Source: Neorhizobium galegae (GTDB taxonomy: Bacteria > Pseudomonadota > Alphaproteobacteria > Rhizobiales > Rhizobiaceae). Taken from it: a stretch of DNA of 64,000 nucleotides. Location of the stretch: positions 3,725,501 to 3,789,500 of the forward strand of contig NZ_CP090095.1 in the NCBI RefSeq assembly GCF_021391675.1. Direction: 5' to 3'. Below are positions 36,462-45,097 of the stretch, in pieces (position 1 is the first letter of the stretch; each line of letters opens with the position of its first letter). A model generated the notes under the pieces. That model was not told the DNA's origin, did no database searches, and worked only from the letters and a program-made list of their open reading frames with translations. Made by a program: the position numbers and the translations under genes.

Positions 36462-37988
36462 TTACTTCTTGATCGATGCGTTCCAGAAATAAGGCCACGG
36501 AGCCGGATCGACGCCCTGAAGCTTGGTCGAGATCGCAGAGACCGCGTTGAAATCGCCGATCTTCATGAAAGGCGCCTCGTCATACATGGCCTTCTGGACA
36601 TTGGCCCAGAGCTCGACGCGCTTCTTCGGATCCGACTCAGCCGAGAAAGCATCCACGGCCGCCTTTCTGGCAGGCGTATCCCACCAGCCCGGGGAAGTCG
36701 GCGCCAGCGAACCGATCAGTGCCGGCTCCGGCAGGAAGGGGCTGTGAGTGATATAGATGTCCCAAAGCGCCTTGTCGGTGCGGCGCTGGGTGAGCGTCGC
36801 CCAGTCGACCACCTGCATGTCGACGGCAAAGCCGGCAAGCTTCAGATACTCGGCTGCGACCTGCGCCATCTTGTAGTGGAACTCGTATTGGCGGCTGGTC
36901 AGGATGCGGATCGGCTTGCCGTCATAACCCGCAGCCTTGGCGGCCTTGGCAGCACCTTCAGGATCGGCGACGTTGTAATTGCCCTTCACGCCGGCATCCG
37001 TGCTCCAGGTGAAGGAGGCCGGATAGATGTTGCCGTCGAGCGCGTAGAAATCCTTGCTGCCGAAGGCGGCGGCCAGCATGTCTTCCATGCTGAGCGCCTG
37101 GCGGATCGCCTTGCGAACGCCAAGGCTCTTGGCAGCGCCTTCCGCGGTGTTGAAGACGAAGACCGGGTAGCCGAACGGCTTCAGGAGCAGCGGCTGGGTG
37201 GCCTTCGAGGCCTTCACCTTGTCGAAGGATTCGACCGGCAGCGAGTCGACATAGTCGTACTGGCCGGAAACGGCGGCTTCGACGCGGGTGTTCGGGTCCG
37301 GAACCGGTACGAAGCGGATCTCGTCGAGATACTGGTGGCGGGCGCCGCCATAACCGTCGCTCTCGCCGGAGCGCGGCTTATAGTCCTTGAAGCGGACGAG
37401 CTGGATATATTGATCCGCCTTGCGCTCCTTCAGCATATAGGGTCCAGTACCGGCAAAGTCGGTCATCGTGTCGGCCTGCTTCTCAGCCGGGATGATGATT
37501 GCCGCGGAGTTGTTGAAGGCGAGCAGCGAGACGAGCGGCGCATAGGGCTGCTTCAGCTTGATCGTTACGGTCGCCGGATCGGCGGCGGAGACGGACTCGA
37601 TGAAGCCGGCGGCCTGCTTGCCACGCGAGGCGAGCTTGGTCCAGCGGGTGAGCGAAGCGACGACATCTTCCGAGGTCATGTCGCTGCCGTCATGGAATTT
37701 GATGCCGGTGCGCAGCTTGACCGTATAGGTTTTGCCGTCGTCGCTGACCGCAGGCAGGCTTTCCGCGAGAAGCGGCGTGACGCCCCACTTCTTGTCGAAC
37801 GTATAGAGCGTTTCGAAAATGTGCTGCGTGACGATACCAACAAGGTCGGCCGTCGAAGTCATCGGATCGAGCGTCGGCGGCTCCCCGATGGTCGCGACGT
37901 TGATGACGCCGCCCTTCTCCTGCGCCATCAGGAATGACGGCGTGGCGACGAGCGCGGTTGCAACAAGGAATGCAAGCTTCAGCTTCAT
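36462..37988 (-). CDS. Peptide-type ABC transporter substrate-binding protein (SBP_bac_5)
   Basis: ATG 37988 with GGGAGA 5 bases upstream gives 508 residues with a Sec signal peptide (1-22, cut after FLMAQ). The mature part shows INVATIGEPPTLDPMTSTAD, KTYTVKLRTGIKFHDGSDMT and AIRQALSMEDML, standard for DppA/OppA-like cluster C binding proteins. A frame extends further upstream but has no ribosome site and would block the signal peptide. It is the first gene of the minus-strand transport and amidohydrolase operon. Ligand is unknown; the adjacent deacetylase and PLP enzyme point to an acylated amino compound. Confidence 0.9.
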   Translation of the reverse strand: MKLKLAFLVATALVATPSFLMAQEKGGVINVATIGEPPTLDPMTSTADLVGIVTQHIFETLYTFDKKWGVTPLLAESLPAVSDDGKTYTVKLRTGIKFHDGSDMTSEDVVASLTRWTKLASRGKQAAGFIESVSAADPATVTIKLKQPYAPLVSLLAFNNSAAIIIPAEKQADTMTDFAGTGPYMLKERKADQYIQLVRFKDYKPRSGESDGYGGARHQYLDEIRFVPVPDPNTRVEAAVSGQYDYVDSLPVESFDKVKASKATQPLLLKPFGYPVFVFNTAEGAAKSLGVRKAIRQALSMEDMLAAAFGSKDFYALDGNIYPASFTWSTDAGVKGNYNVADPEGAAKAAKAAGYDGKPIRILTSRQYEFHYKMAQVAAEYLKLAGFAVDMQVVDWATLTQRRTDKALWDIYITHSPFLPEPALIGSLAPTSPGWWDTPARKAAVDAFSAESDPKKRVELWANVQKAMYDEAPFMKIGDFNAVSAISTKLQGVDPAPWPYFWNASIKK

Positions 37989-38017
37989 GATAGTCTCCCG
38001 TTTATGTTCCACAATTA

Positions 38018-38039
38018 TGTTATATAGGCTTTTATAACA
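38018..38039. promoter_or_regulatory. Palindrome upstream of the binding-protein gene
   Basis: TGTTATA (38018-38024) and TATAACA (38033-38039) are perfect inverted repeats with an 8-base spacer, about 30 bases before the binding-protein start. It is a candidate operator for the IclR-family regulator of the locus or overlaps the promoter. From 38040 to 38357 I see no gene. Confidence 0.45.
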
Positions 38040-38357
38040 GAATATAGAATGAAGCCGCCCTGTCAATGGGGAGGTAGGGACGAGCGGCGGCGGCCGCTGA
38101 TAACGATATTTGCGACCCCGACGCCGGGAGGTTTCAGCCGAGATCGTTTGCGGAGATCCTCGATCGGCAGCGCGACGCGCCGGCGCCCCCACAAAATCTC
38201 GATCTAATTCGTCGCCTGGGACTGGACGAATGCGTCTTCGACAGCGAAAACACACGGCCTCGGCTGCGAGCTGAAAACCGCGCTTCGCGCCAAGCCAAAG
38301 ACAAGACAGGATAGAGTGGCCCGTTCGGCCACATCTAACGGGAGGAGATACACCAGC

Positions 38358-39515
38358 ATGACCGACAATCTCATCGATACGTTTGCCAACGGGCTTTTTG
38401 TCGGCCGCGTCTGGAATCCTGCTGTTTCAGGCCCGAGCGTCGTCACCCTGCGTGACGGTGCCCTGGTCGATATCACCAGCAGGCAAGCGCCGACCCTCAG
38501 CGCGCTTCTGGAGCGCGCTGATGCTGCGGAATTTGTCCGAAACGCCGCTGGCCCGGTCATCGGCACGTTGGAAGACATTGCCGGGAACAGCACGGGCAAG
38601 CCCGATCCGTCGCATCCCCATCTGCTGGCGCCCGTCGATCTCCAGGCGGTCAAGGCCTGCGGCGTGACATTCGCGCAATCGATGATCGAGCGCGTCATCG
38701 AGGAGAAGGCCGCCGGCAATCCGGACAGGGCGGCCGCCATCCGGCAGACCGTCAGCACGATCATCGGCGGCAGCCTCAAGGACCTGAAGGCCGGTTCGCC
38801 GCAATCCGCGAAGGTCAAGGAAGCGCTGATCAGGGAGGGCATGTGGTCGCAATATCTCGAAGTCGGGATCGGCCCGGATGCTGAAGTCTTCACCAAGGCG
38901 CCGGTGTTGGCCTCGGTCGGCTGGGGCGCGGATGTCGGCCTCCATCCCGTATCGACCTGGAACAATCCGGAGCCGGAAATCGTGCTGGCGGTCAACAGCC
39001 AGGGCGAGATCAAGGGAGCGACGCTCGGCAACGACGTCAACCTGCGCGACGTCGAGGGGCGCTCGGCGCTTCTGCTCGGCAAGGCAAAGGACAACAATGC
39101 CTCCTGCTCGATCGGGCCTTTCATCCGCCTCTTCGATGAAGATTACGGACTGGACGATGTCCGCAATGCCGAACTCGACCTGCGCGTCACCGGGCCGGAG
39201 GGATATGTCCTTAACGGCAAGAGCTCAATGTCGCAGATCAGCCGCGACCCGCTCGATCTCGTCAAGCATACATGCGGCGAGCATCATCAGTATCCCGACG
39301 GCTTCATGTTGTTTCTCGGCACGCTGTTTGCACCGACGGAGGATCGCGACGTGCCGAACCAGGGCTTTACCCACAAGATCGGCGACATCGTCGAGATCTC
39401 CTCTCCGGGCCTCGGCACGCTGCGCAACACGGTACGCCTCTCGACCGAATGCCCTCCCTGGAGCTTCGGCATCTCGGCGCTGATGAAGAACCTCGCTGCC
39501 CGTGGGTTGCTCTAG
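38358..39515 (+). CDS. Fumarylacetoacetate-hydrolase-family protein, probable sugar-acid dehydratase (XylX-like)
   Basis: The 385-aa protein has the FAH catalytic domain in the C-terminal two thirds. The metal ligands are seen as Glu in GIGPDAEVFTKA and in NNPEPEIVLAV and Asp in GNDVNLRDVEGRSALLL, followed by KAKDNNASCSIGPFI and a C-terminal CPPWSFGISALM. Length and motifs match the subfamily containing 2-keto-3-deoxy-D-xylonate dehydratase (XylX) and AraD1-type proteins, rather than true fumarylacetoacetase. It would dehydrate a 2-keto-3-deoxy sugar acid in the cytosol. GGGAGGAG lies 10 bases before ATG 38358. No other gene of such a pathway is adjacent, so the substrate is open. Confidence 0.78.
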   Translation: MTDNLIDTFANGLFVGRVWNPAVSGPSVVTLRDGALVDITSRQAPTLSALLERADAAEFVRNAAGPVIGTLEDIAGNSTGKPDPSHPHLLAPVDLQAVKACGVTFAQSMIERVIEEKAAGNPDRAAAIRQTVSTIIGGSLKDLKAGSPQSAKVKEALIREGMWSQYLEVGIGPDAEVFTKAPVLASVGWGADVGLHPVSTWNNPEPEIVLAVNSQGEIKGATLGNDVNLRDVEGRSALLLGKAKDNNASCSIGPFIRLFDEDYGLDDVRNAELDLRVTGPEGYVLNGKSSMSQISRDPLDLVKHTCGEHHQYPDGFMLFLGTLFAPTEDRDVPNQGFTHKIGDIVEISSPGLGTLRNTVRLSTECPPWSFGISALMKNLAARGLL

Positions 39516-39547
39516 ATAGAGCGACCCTCCTTCTTTCTCGCATCGCC

Positions 39548-39573
39548 GACTGCCGACCCTCGCCACGGCAGTC
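39548..39573 (+). terminator. Stem-loop after the FAH-family gene
   Basis: GACTGCCG (39548-39555) pairs with CGGCAGTC (39566-39573). The tail is not T-rich, so it may be a weak terminator. Confidence 0.4.
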
Positions 39574-39620
39574 AAATCGGTCTATGAGACCGGCATGGAC
39601 GAGACGGGACGCCGAACAGA

Positions 39621-39866
39621 ATGAACACGCCTTGGAACAAGCCGGTCGTCGTATCGATCGGCGAGCCGCCGGCCGAAACCACGATCGAAACGACGCAGGC
39701 CGCGGCATGGGCGATGATCGAGGACTGGCCGGTGGAGGATGGCACGGCCCTCGACCGGGCCCTCGAAGTCTGCGCCGCGGTGGATGCCGGAAAACGCAAG
39801 CCTGAAGAAGCCCGAAAGGCCTTCGTCGAAGCGGCTATGGAAGCGCATATCCTGATTCGCGCCTGA
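39621..39866 (+). CDS. DUF982-family small protein
   Basis: The 81-aa protein runs MNTPWNKPVVVSIG, AAAWAMIEDWPVEDGTALDR and EARKAFVEAAMEAHI. These are the features of DUF982, a family of about 80-100 residues expanded in Rhizobiaceae and without known function. It is a single gene between the FAH-family and MalY-type genes, with about 240 bases of apparently empty sequence following. Confidence 0.82.
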   Translation: MNTPWNKPVVVSIGEPPAETTIETTQAAAWAMIEDWPVEDGTALDRALEVCAAVDAGKRKPEEARKAFVEAAMEAHILIRA

Positions 39867-40103
39867 GCTTTCCGCCAGATCGATCCGCGTCATCTCCAAT
39901 AACGAAGCAGGCTGCTCGCTCCCTTGCCGGGACAAGCGTCAGGCGCTGCGTACGCCGGTTACGCAAAGAAAGGCGTTGACAGGCGCGCGGCCGGTTGGGG
40001 ACAACGGGGAGCTGATTGGCGCTTGCCTGGTTCGCGGCCCGCGTCGAAAATGAGGATGGCCGATCGAGTTGACCGGCAGAATGACAAAAGGGGATTTGAA
40101 AGC

Positions 40104-41252
40104 ATGACCGATTTCGATGCGGTGCACGAACGCCGGGGCACCGGCAGCTCGAAGTGGAGCAAGTATCCGGACGACGTGCTGCCCATGTGGGTCGCCGACA
40201 TGGACTTCCCCGCAGCACCGGAGATCGTCGAAGCCATCCGCAACCGGCTCGAACATCCGATGCTCGGCTACGGCGTCGCCCGCGACGAACTGCGCGCCCG
40301 GATCGTCGCCGATATGCAGGAAAAATACGGCTGGACCGTCTCGCCCGACGAGATCGTCTTCCTCCCCGGAGTCGTACCCGGCTTCAACATGGCGCTGCAC
40401 GCGATGCTTCAGCCCGGCGACGGCGTACTGGTGCAGACGCCGGTCTACCGTCCCATCCTCGAAGCCCCCGCGAATTGGAACCTTGTTCGACACGAAGCGC
40501 CGCTTACCCCGGCTGGTGAAGGCTATGTGATGGATGCCGATGCCTTCGCGGCGGAACTGGCAAAATCGAAGGCACTGCTGTTCTGCAACCCGCAGAACCC
40601 CACAGGCAAAGTATTCACGGCAGAGGAACTGAGGACAATCACCAACCTCTGCCGCCAGAACGATACGCTGATCATCTCCGACGAAATCCATTGCGACCTT
40701 CTGTTCGATGGTCGCCGCCACGTACCGATCGCCACGCTTTCGCAAGATGCCGCCAATCGCACCATCACCCTGATGGCTGCCAGCAAGACCTACAACATCG
40801 CCGGCCTCAAGACCGCCTTCGCGATCGTTGGCAACAAGGCGATCCGCGAAAAATTCAACCAGGCGCGGCTCGGAATGGTCGACAACGCCAATATCATCGG
40901 GCTCGAGGCGACGCTTGCGGCCTTCTCGAAGGCGGGAGACTGGAAGACGCGGATGCTCGCCTATATCGAGGCTAACCGAGATTTTCTATCGGCCGAACTG
41001 GCGCGCCGGTTTCCCAAGATCAAGCTCATCCCGTCGGAAGGCACGTTCCTCGCCTGGCTCGACTGCACGGAACTCGGTCTGGAACCGAACGCGCAGAGCT
41101 ATTTCCTCGAGCACGGCAAGGTCGGCTTTAATGCCGGATCGGAATTCGGGGAGGCCTACGGCAACTTCGTCCGCGTCAATTTCGGATGCCCGCGCACCCT
41201 GCTTGAGGAGGGCCTGAGCCGCATGGAACGCGCAATCGGCCGGAATACCTGA
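40104..41252 (+). CDS. MalY/PatB family aminotransferase or C-S lyase
   Basis: The 382-aa protein has the class I/II PLP fold in its MalY/PatB form. Markers are SSKWSKYPDDVLPMWVADMD at the N-terminus, VFLPGVVPGFNMAL, LLFCNPQNPTGKVFT, ISDEIHCDLLFDGRRH, the PLP lysine in AASKTYNIAGLKTAF and VRVNFGCPRTLLEEGL at the end. Enzymes of this group cleave cystathionine or similar thioethers, or act as aminotransferases. ATG 40104 with GGGGA upstream is preferred over the longer frame to 39924. It converges with rhaI and shares a terminator. No methionine genes are adjacent, so the substrate is not certain. Confidence 0.85.
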   Translation: MTDFDAVHERRGTGSSKWSKYPDDVLPMWVADMDFPAAPEIVEAIRNRLEHPMLGYGVARDELRARIVADMQEKYGWTVSPDEIVFLPGVVPGFNMALHAMLQPGDGVLVQTPVYRPILEAPANWNLVRHEAPLTPAGEGYVMDADAFAAELAKSKALLFCNPQNPTGKVFTAEELRTITNLCRQNDTLIISDEIHCDLLFDGRRHVPIATLSQDAANRTITLMAASKTYNIAGLKTAFAIVGNKAIREKFNQARLGMVDNANIIGLEATLAAFSKAGDWKTRMLAYIEANRDFLSAELARRFPKIKLIPSEGTFLAWLDCTELGLEPNAQSYFLEHGKVGFNAGSEFGEAYGNFVRVNFGCPRTLLEEGLSRMERAIGRNT

Positions 41253-41285
41253 TCGGTTCACTCGATCAAATAATAAGAATTGGCC

Positions 41286-41308
41286 GCCGGCGGAACCCAT
41301 CCGCCGGC
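41286..41308. terminator. Bidirectional terminator between the MalY-type gene and rhaI
   Basis: GCCGGCGG (41286-41293) and CCGCCGGC (41301-41308) are perfect inverted repeats with a 7-base loop. In the rhaI direction the stem is followed by a T-rich tail (CAATTCTTATTATTTG). Confidence 0.65.
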
Positions 41309-41328
41309 ATCATCGCAGGCCGGAGGGA

Positions 41329-42621
41329 TCAGACGATCCCGCCGCCGCCGCTGGTCGAGGCCGGGCGTTCCGCGGCGACCTGTTTTCGATAACCGCTGGC
41401 GCGATAGGCCGCGACCGGATCGATCGCTCCGCCTGTGCGGCGACGGGCTTCGGCGAGGATCGGCTCCACATCGGTGCGATAGGCGCGCTTCAGCGTCTCG
41501 GATGCCATCAGCGCATCGTTTTCCTGCTGGAAATCGTCAAGTGCTACCCGATCGACCAGCAAAGCCTGTGCATAGGCGCGGCGAATCTCGTTGGCGCTGG
41601 AAATCAGGCTTTCGATCGGATCGGTGACGTTATGCGACTGGTCGATCATATGTGCCGGGCGGAAATCCCTGATCCCACGATGTTCGGCATCCACCAACTC
41701 GTTGAAGACGAGGAAGAGGCGGTAGGGCTCGATCGCACCGGCATCGAGGTCGTCGTCGCCATATTTGGAATCGTTGAAGTGGAAGCCGCCGAGCTTGCCG
41801 AACTGGATGAGGCGCGCAACGATCATCTCGATATTGGTGTTCGGCGCATGGTGGCCGAGATCGACGAGGCAGAAGGCCTTCGGTCCCAGCGTATTGGCGA
41901 TCAGATAATTCGTGCCCCAGTCCTGCACCACCGTCGAATAGAAGGCGGGCTCGTACATCTTGTGCTCGGAAAACAGCCGCCAATCGTCCGGCAGTGCCTT
42001 GTAGATCTCCGCCATCGAAGCGAGATAACGCTCGAACACCCGCGTGAAGTGGCTCTGGCCCGGAAAATTCGAACCGTCGCCGATCCACACCGTCAGCGCC
42101 TTGGAGCCGATTGCCTTGCCGATCTCGATACATTCGAGATTGTGCTCGATCGCCTGGGCGCGCGTCGCAGCATTCGTGTGGCTGAGCGAGCCGTATTTGT
42201 AGGAATGCGCCTGACCCGGAGCATCCGAAAACGTATTCGAGTTCATCGCGTCGAAACCGAGGCCCAGTGCTTCGCCCTTGGCGCGCAACTCCCCCGGATC
42301 CGCCTTGTCCCACGGGATATGCAGCGAAACCGTCGGGGTCGCGCGGGTCAGCTGGTGAATGACGGCGCAATCATCGAGCTTGTCGAAAATGCCGCGCGGC
42401 TCACCCTGACCCGGGAAACGGGCGAAGCGCGTGCCGCCGGTGCCGACGCCCCAGGAGGGTACGGCGACGAAGAACTTTTCGACATCCCGGGTAATCGTTT
42501 CGATATCGATGCCGCGCCGCGACAGGTTATCGCCGAGCGCGTCGTAGTCGGATTTGAGCGCTGCTGTGCGTTTGTCGTTTTCGGCGGCGATCACATTGGT
42601 TGTGATCTTTAACTCGGCCAT
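41329..42621 (-). CDS. rhaI: L-rhamnose isomerase (RhaI)
   Basis: The 430-aa protein belongs to the xylose-isomerase-like TIM-barrel sugar isomerases of the rhizobial/Pseudomonas stutzeri L-rhamnose type. It shows SHTNAATRAQAIEHN, VWIGDGSNFPGQ, LFSEHKMYEPAFYST, LVDLGHHAPNTNIE and GGFHFNDSKYGDDDL, where Glu, His and Asp form the two metal sites. It converts L-rhamnose to L-rhamnulose, the first step of the pathway. GGGAGG lies before ATG 42621. It follows rhaD on the minus strand with an intergenic mosaic element between them. Confidence 0.93.
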   Translation of the reverse strand: MAELKITTNVIAAENDKRTAALKSDYDALGDNLSRRGIDIETITRDVEKFFVAVPSWGVGTGGTRFARFPGQGEPRGIFDKLDDCAVIHQLTRATPTVSLHIPWDKADPGELRAKGEALGLGFDAMNSNTFSDAPGQAHSYKYGSLSHTNAATRAQAIEHNLECIEIGKAIGSKALTVWIGDGSNFPGQSHFTRVFERYLASMAEIYKALPDDWRLFSEHKMYEPAFYSTVVQDWGTNYLIANTLGPKAFCLVDLGHHAPNTNIEMIVARLIQFGKLGGFHFNDSKYGDDDLDAGAIEPYRLFLVFNELVDAEHRGIRDFRPAHMIDQSHNVTDPIESLISSANEIRRAYAQALLVDRVALDDFQQENDALMASETLKRAYRTDVEPILAEARRRTGGAIDPVAAYRASGYRKQVAAERPASTSGGGGIV

Positions 42622-42646
42622 TCGGTCCTCCCATCTGATTTTGTCT

Positions 42647-42792
42647 CTTCTCCCCAGCGGGGAGAAGGTGGCCCGAAGGGTCGGATGAGGGGTCTTCGCG
42701 GCACATTCTGCCTTTCGCTTATCGCTCAAGGCGTCGCTTTGCTCCTCCCCCTCATCTGCCCTGTCGGGCATCTTCTCCCCAGCGGGGAGAAG
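42647..42792. repeat. RIME-like mosaic element between rhaD and rhaI
   Basis: CTTCTCCCCAGCGGGGAGAAG occurs at 42647-42667 and again at 42772-42792. Each copy extends into GATGAGGGG-type sequence in opposite orientation, giving inverted arms of about 45 bases around a 50-base core. Similar structures lie at 30578 and 47028. Confidence 0.65.
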
Positions 42793-42800
42793 ATATTACC

Positions 42801-44897
42801 TTACCGCGTAAAGCTCTGGGCGTTGCCGGCATCCACGTTGATGATATTCCCCGTCGACTTGGCCGAGGCATCGCTGGCGAGGAAATAGATTGCCTCCGCA
42901 ATATCCTCCGGGAAGACATTGAGCTTGAGCAGCGACCGCTTGCGGTAGTGCTCCTCCAGGTCGTCCACCTCGATCTTGGAGGAAGCCGCCCGCTGTTCGC
43001 GCCATTCGCCATTCCAGATCTTGGAGCCGCGCAGCACCGCATCCGGATTGACCGTATTGACGCGAATGCCGGCATCGGCGCCTTCCAGCGCCAGGCACCT
43101 GGCGAGATGGATTTCGGCGGCCTTGGCAGTGCAATAGGCAGATGCATTGGGCGAGGAGGCAAGCCCGTTCTTGGAAGCGACAAAGACAATATTGCCGCCG
43201 AGCTTCTGGCGGCGGAACAACCGGAATGCCTCGCGCGACACGAGGAAATAACCCGTCGCCAGGATGTCGATATTCTTGCTCCACATCGCAAGCGTGGTTT
43301 CCTCGACCGGCGCGGAAGACGCAATCCCGGCATTCGAGACGAGGATATCGACGCCGCCGAATTCGACGCAGGCCTCGGCAAACGCCGTGATCACCGCGTC
43401 CTCGGTCGTCACGTCGAGCAGGACCCCACGCACCACATCCCTGCCGAAGGACTTTTCGAAATCTGCCCTGGTCGTATCAAGAGCGCCGCCGTCGATATCG
43501 GCAAGCACCACGCAGGCACCCTCGCCCATCAGCCTGGCTGCGGTCGCCCGCCCAATGCCGCCGGCGCCGCCGGTGACGAAGGCCACCTGTCCGGCAAGGC
43601 TTTTCGGCTTCGGCATGCGCTGCAGCTTCGCCTCTTCGAGCAGCCAGTATTCGATGTCGAAGGCCTCCTGCTCCGGCAGGCCCTGATATTCGGAAACCGT
43701 GGACGCCCCGCGCATCACGTTGATGGCGTTGACGTAGAACTCGCCGGCAATACGGGCCGTCGCCTTGTCACGCGCAAACGACAGCAGGCCGACGCCCGGA
43801 ACCAGGAAGATCACCGGGTTGGGGTCGCGCATGGCGGGCGAATTGTCGTGTTTGCAGGTCTCGTAATAGCGGCTGTAATCGGCGCGATAATCTTCGAGCG
43901 CCTTGTCAAGCGCAGTGATGACCGCATCGACATCCGGCTTCGCGGGATCGAAATCGACGATCAGCGGACGGATTTTCGTTCGCAGGAAATGGTCCGGGCA
44001 GGAAGTGCCGAGCGCGCCGAGCGGCTTCAGGTCCTTGGAATTGACGAATTCCAGCACCGCGTCCTGATCGTCGAAATGGCCGAGCTTGCGCTCCGCCTTG
44101 CCGATCCGGCCGCGGATCTCCGGCATCAGTTTCGCGACGATCGCCCGGCGCTCCGGCGCGGGCAGGCTCTTGGTCGCGGCGCCACCGAAGATCGTCTTGC
44201 CTTCGGTCTCCTTGGCGAACCATTCGATCGCCTTGTTGATGATGTCGAGCGTCAGCTCGTAGCAGGCCTTGGCGTCATCGGCCCAGGTGAACAGGCCGTG
44301 GCTTTCCAGCACGACGCCCTTGGCATTCGGGTTAGCCTTGACGAACGCTTCGAGATCGAGCCCGAGCTGGAAACCCGGCCGCCGCCAAGGCAGCCAGCCG
44401 ATTTCGGAACCGAAGACCTGCTGCGTCAGCTCCTTCGAATTCCTGGAAGCCGCAATCGCGATGATCGCATCCGGGTGCATGTGGTCCACATGCGTGAACG
44501 GCACGAAACCGTGCAGCGGGGTATCGATGGAAGCGGCGCGCGGATTGAGGTTGAAGGTGCAGTGCGGCAGGAAACCGACCATCCGGTCCTCATCCTCGAC
44601 ACCCTTGTAGAGCCCCTTCAGCGCTTCCAGCTTGTCCATGTAGAGGGTGGCGAAACCATCGAGCTTAATCGTGCCGACATCGCCGCCCGACCCCTTCACC
44701 CACATGACCTTCACTTTTTCGCCGGTCAGCGGATCGGTTTCCATCACCTTGGCCGAGGTATTGCCGCCGCCGTAATTGGTGATGCGCTTGTCGGCACCGA
44801 GAAGATTGGAGCGATAGAGCAGCTTGCCGGGCTCATCGAGCTTGGCAGCTTGAACATCATCCCAACGGTTTTCGAGAAGGCGGGTTTGGCCCGACAT
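42801..44897 (-). CDS. rhaD: Bifunctional rhamnulose-1-phosphate aldolase/short-chain dehydrogenase
   Basis: The 698-aa protein has an N-terminal class II aldolase domain (about 1-400; NYGGGNTSAKV, VKGSGGDVGTI, HVDHMHPDAIIAIAAS and ESHGLFTW with metal His) and a C-terminal SDR domain. The SDR domain shows VTGGAGGIGRATAARL (Rossmann), the SxnYxxxK region NASAYCTAKAAEIHLA and a Rossmann Asp in VLADIDGG. This is the fused RhaD/RhaE type. It splits L-rhamnulose-1-phosphate to dihydroxyacetone phosphate and L-lactaldehyde; the second domain is thought to oxidise or reduce the lactaldehyde. GGGAGGA lies before ATG 44897. It is divergent from rhaR. Confidence 0.93.
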   Translation of the reverse strand: MSGQTRLLENRWDDVQAAKLDEPGKLLYRSNLLGADKRITNYGGGNTSAKVMETDPLTGEKVKVMWVKGSGGDVGTIKLDGFATLYMDKLEALKGLYKGVEDEDRMVGFLPHCTFNLNPRAASIDTPLHGFVPFTHVDHMHPDAIIAIAASRNSKELTQQVFGSEIGWLPWRRPGFQLGLDLEAFVKANPNAKGVVLESHGLFTWADDAKACYELTLDIINKAIEWFAKETEGKTIFGGAATKSLPAPERRAIVAKLMPEIRGRIGKAERKLGHFDDQDAVLEFVNSKDLKPLGALGTSCPDHFLRTKIRPLIVDFDPAKPDVDAVITALDKALEDYRADYSRYYETCKHDNSPAMRDPNPVIFLVPGVGLLSFARDKATARIAGEFYVNAINVMRGASTVSEYQGLPEQEAFDIEYWLLEEAKLQRMPKPKSLAGQVAFVTGGAGGIGRATAARLMGEGACVVLADIDGGALDTTRADFEKSFGRDVVRGVLLDVTTEDAVITAFAEACVEFGGVDILVSNAGIASSAPVEETTLAMWSKNIDILATGYFLVSREAFRLFRRQKLGGNIVFVASKNGLASSPNASAYCTAKAAEIHLARCLALEGADAGIRVNTVNPDAVLRGSKIWNGEWREQRAASSKIEVDDLEEHYRKRSLLKLNVFPEDIAEAIYFLASDASAKSTGNIINVDAGNAQSFTR

Positions 44898-44990
44898 CGC
44901 TTGTCCTCCCAACGTGTTTCGGCTCACGGCGACGAGGCGGCCGCCATCTCCCTGTTGTGGGTATCGCGCATTGCCGCGCCTTCTGTCAAT

Positions 44991-45064
44991 CATAAACGAT
45001 CATAAACTTTCATTGTGCAACGCAATAAAAGCGAATTTGATCGTTTCTGATTGACATCATAAAT
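44991..45064. promoter_or_regulatory. RhaR operator/promoter region between rhaD and rhaR
   Basis: CATAAAC occurs at 44991 and 45001, followed by CATTGTG at 45011, a 10-base phased array. AAACGATC (44994-45001) is answered by GATCGTTT (45039-45046), and CATAAAT lies at 45058. Phased and inverted copies in a divergent promoter suit binding by the DeoR-family regulator encoded at 45098. Confidence 0.55.
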
Positions 45065-45097
45065 TTTCCAGCAATAGTTGTCGCTCAGGAGGAGCCC

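Noticed and set aside
42948..45005. Open frame of 685 codons on the plus strand
   Set aside because: Antisense to rhaD, which shows both aldolase and SDR motifs.
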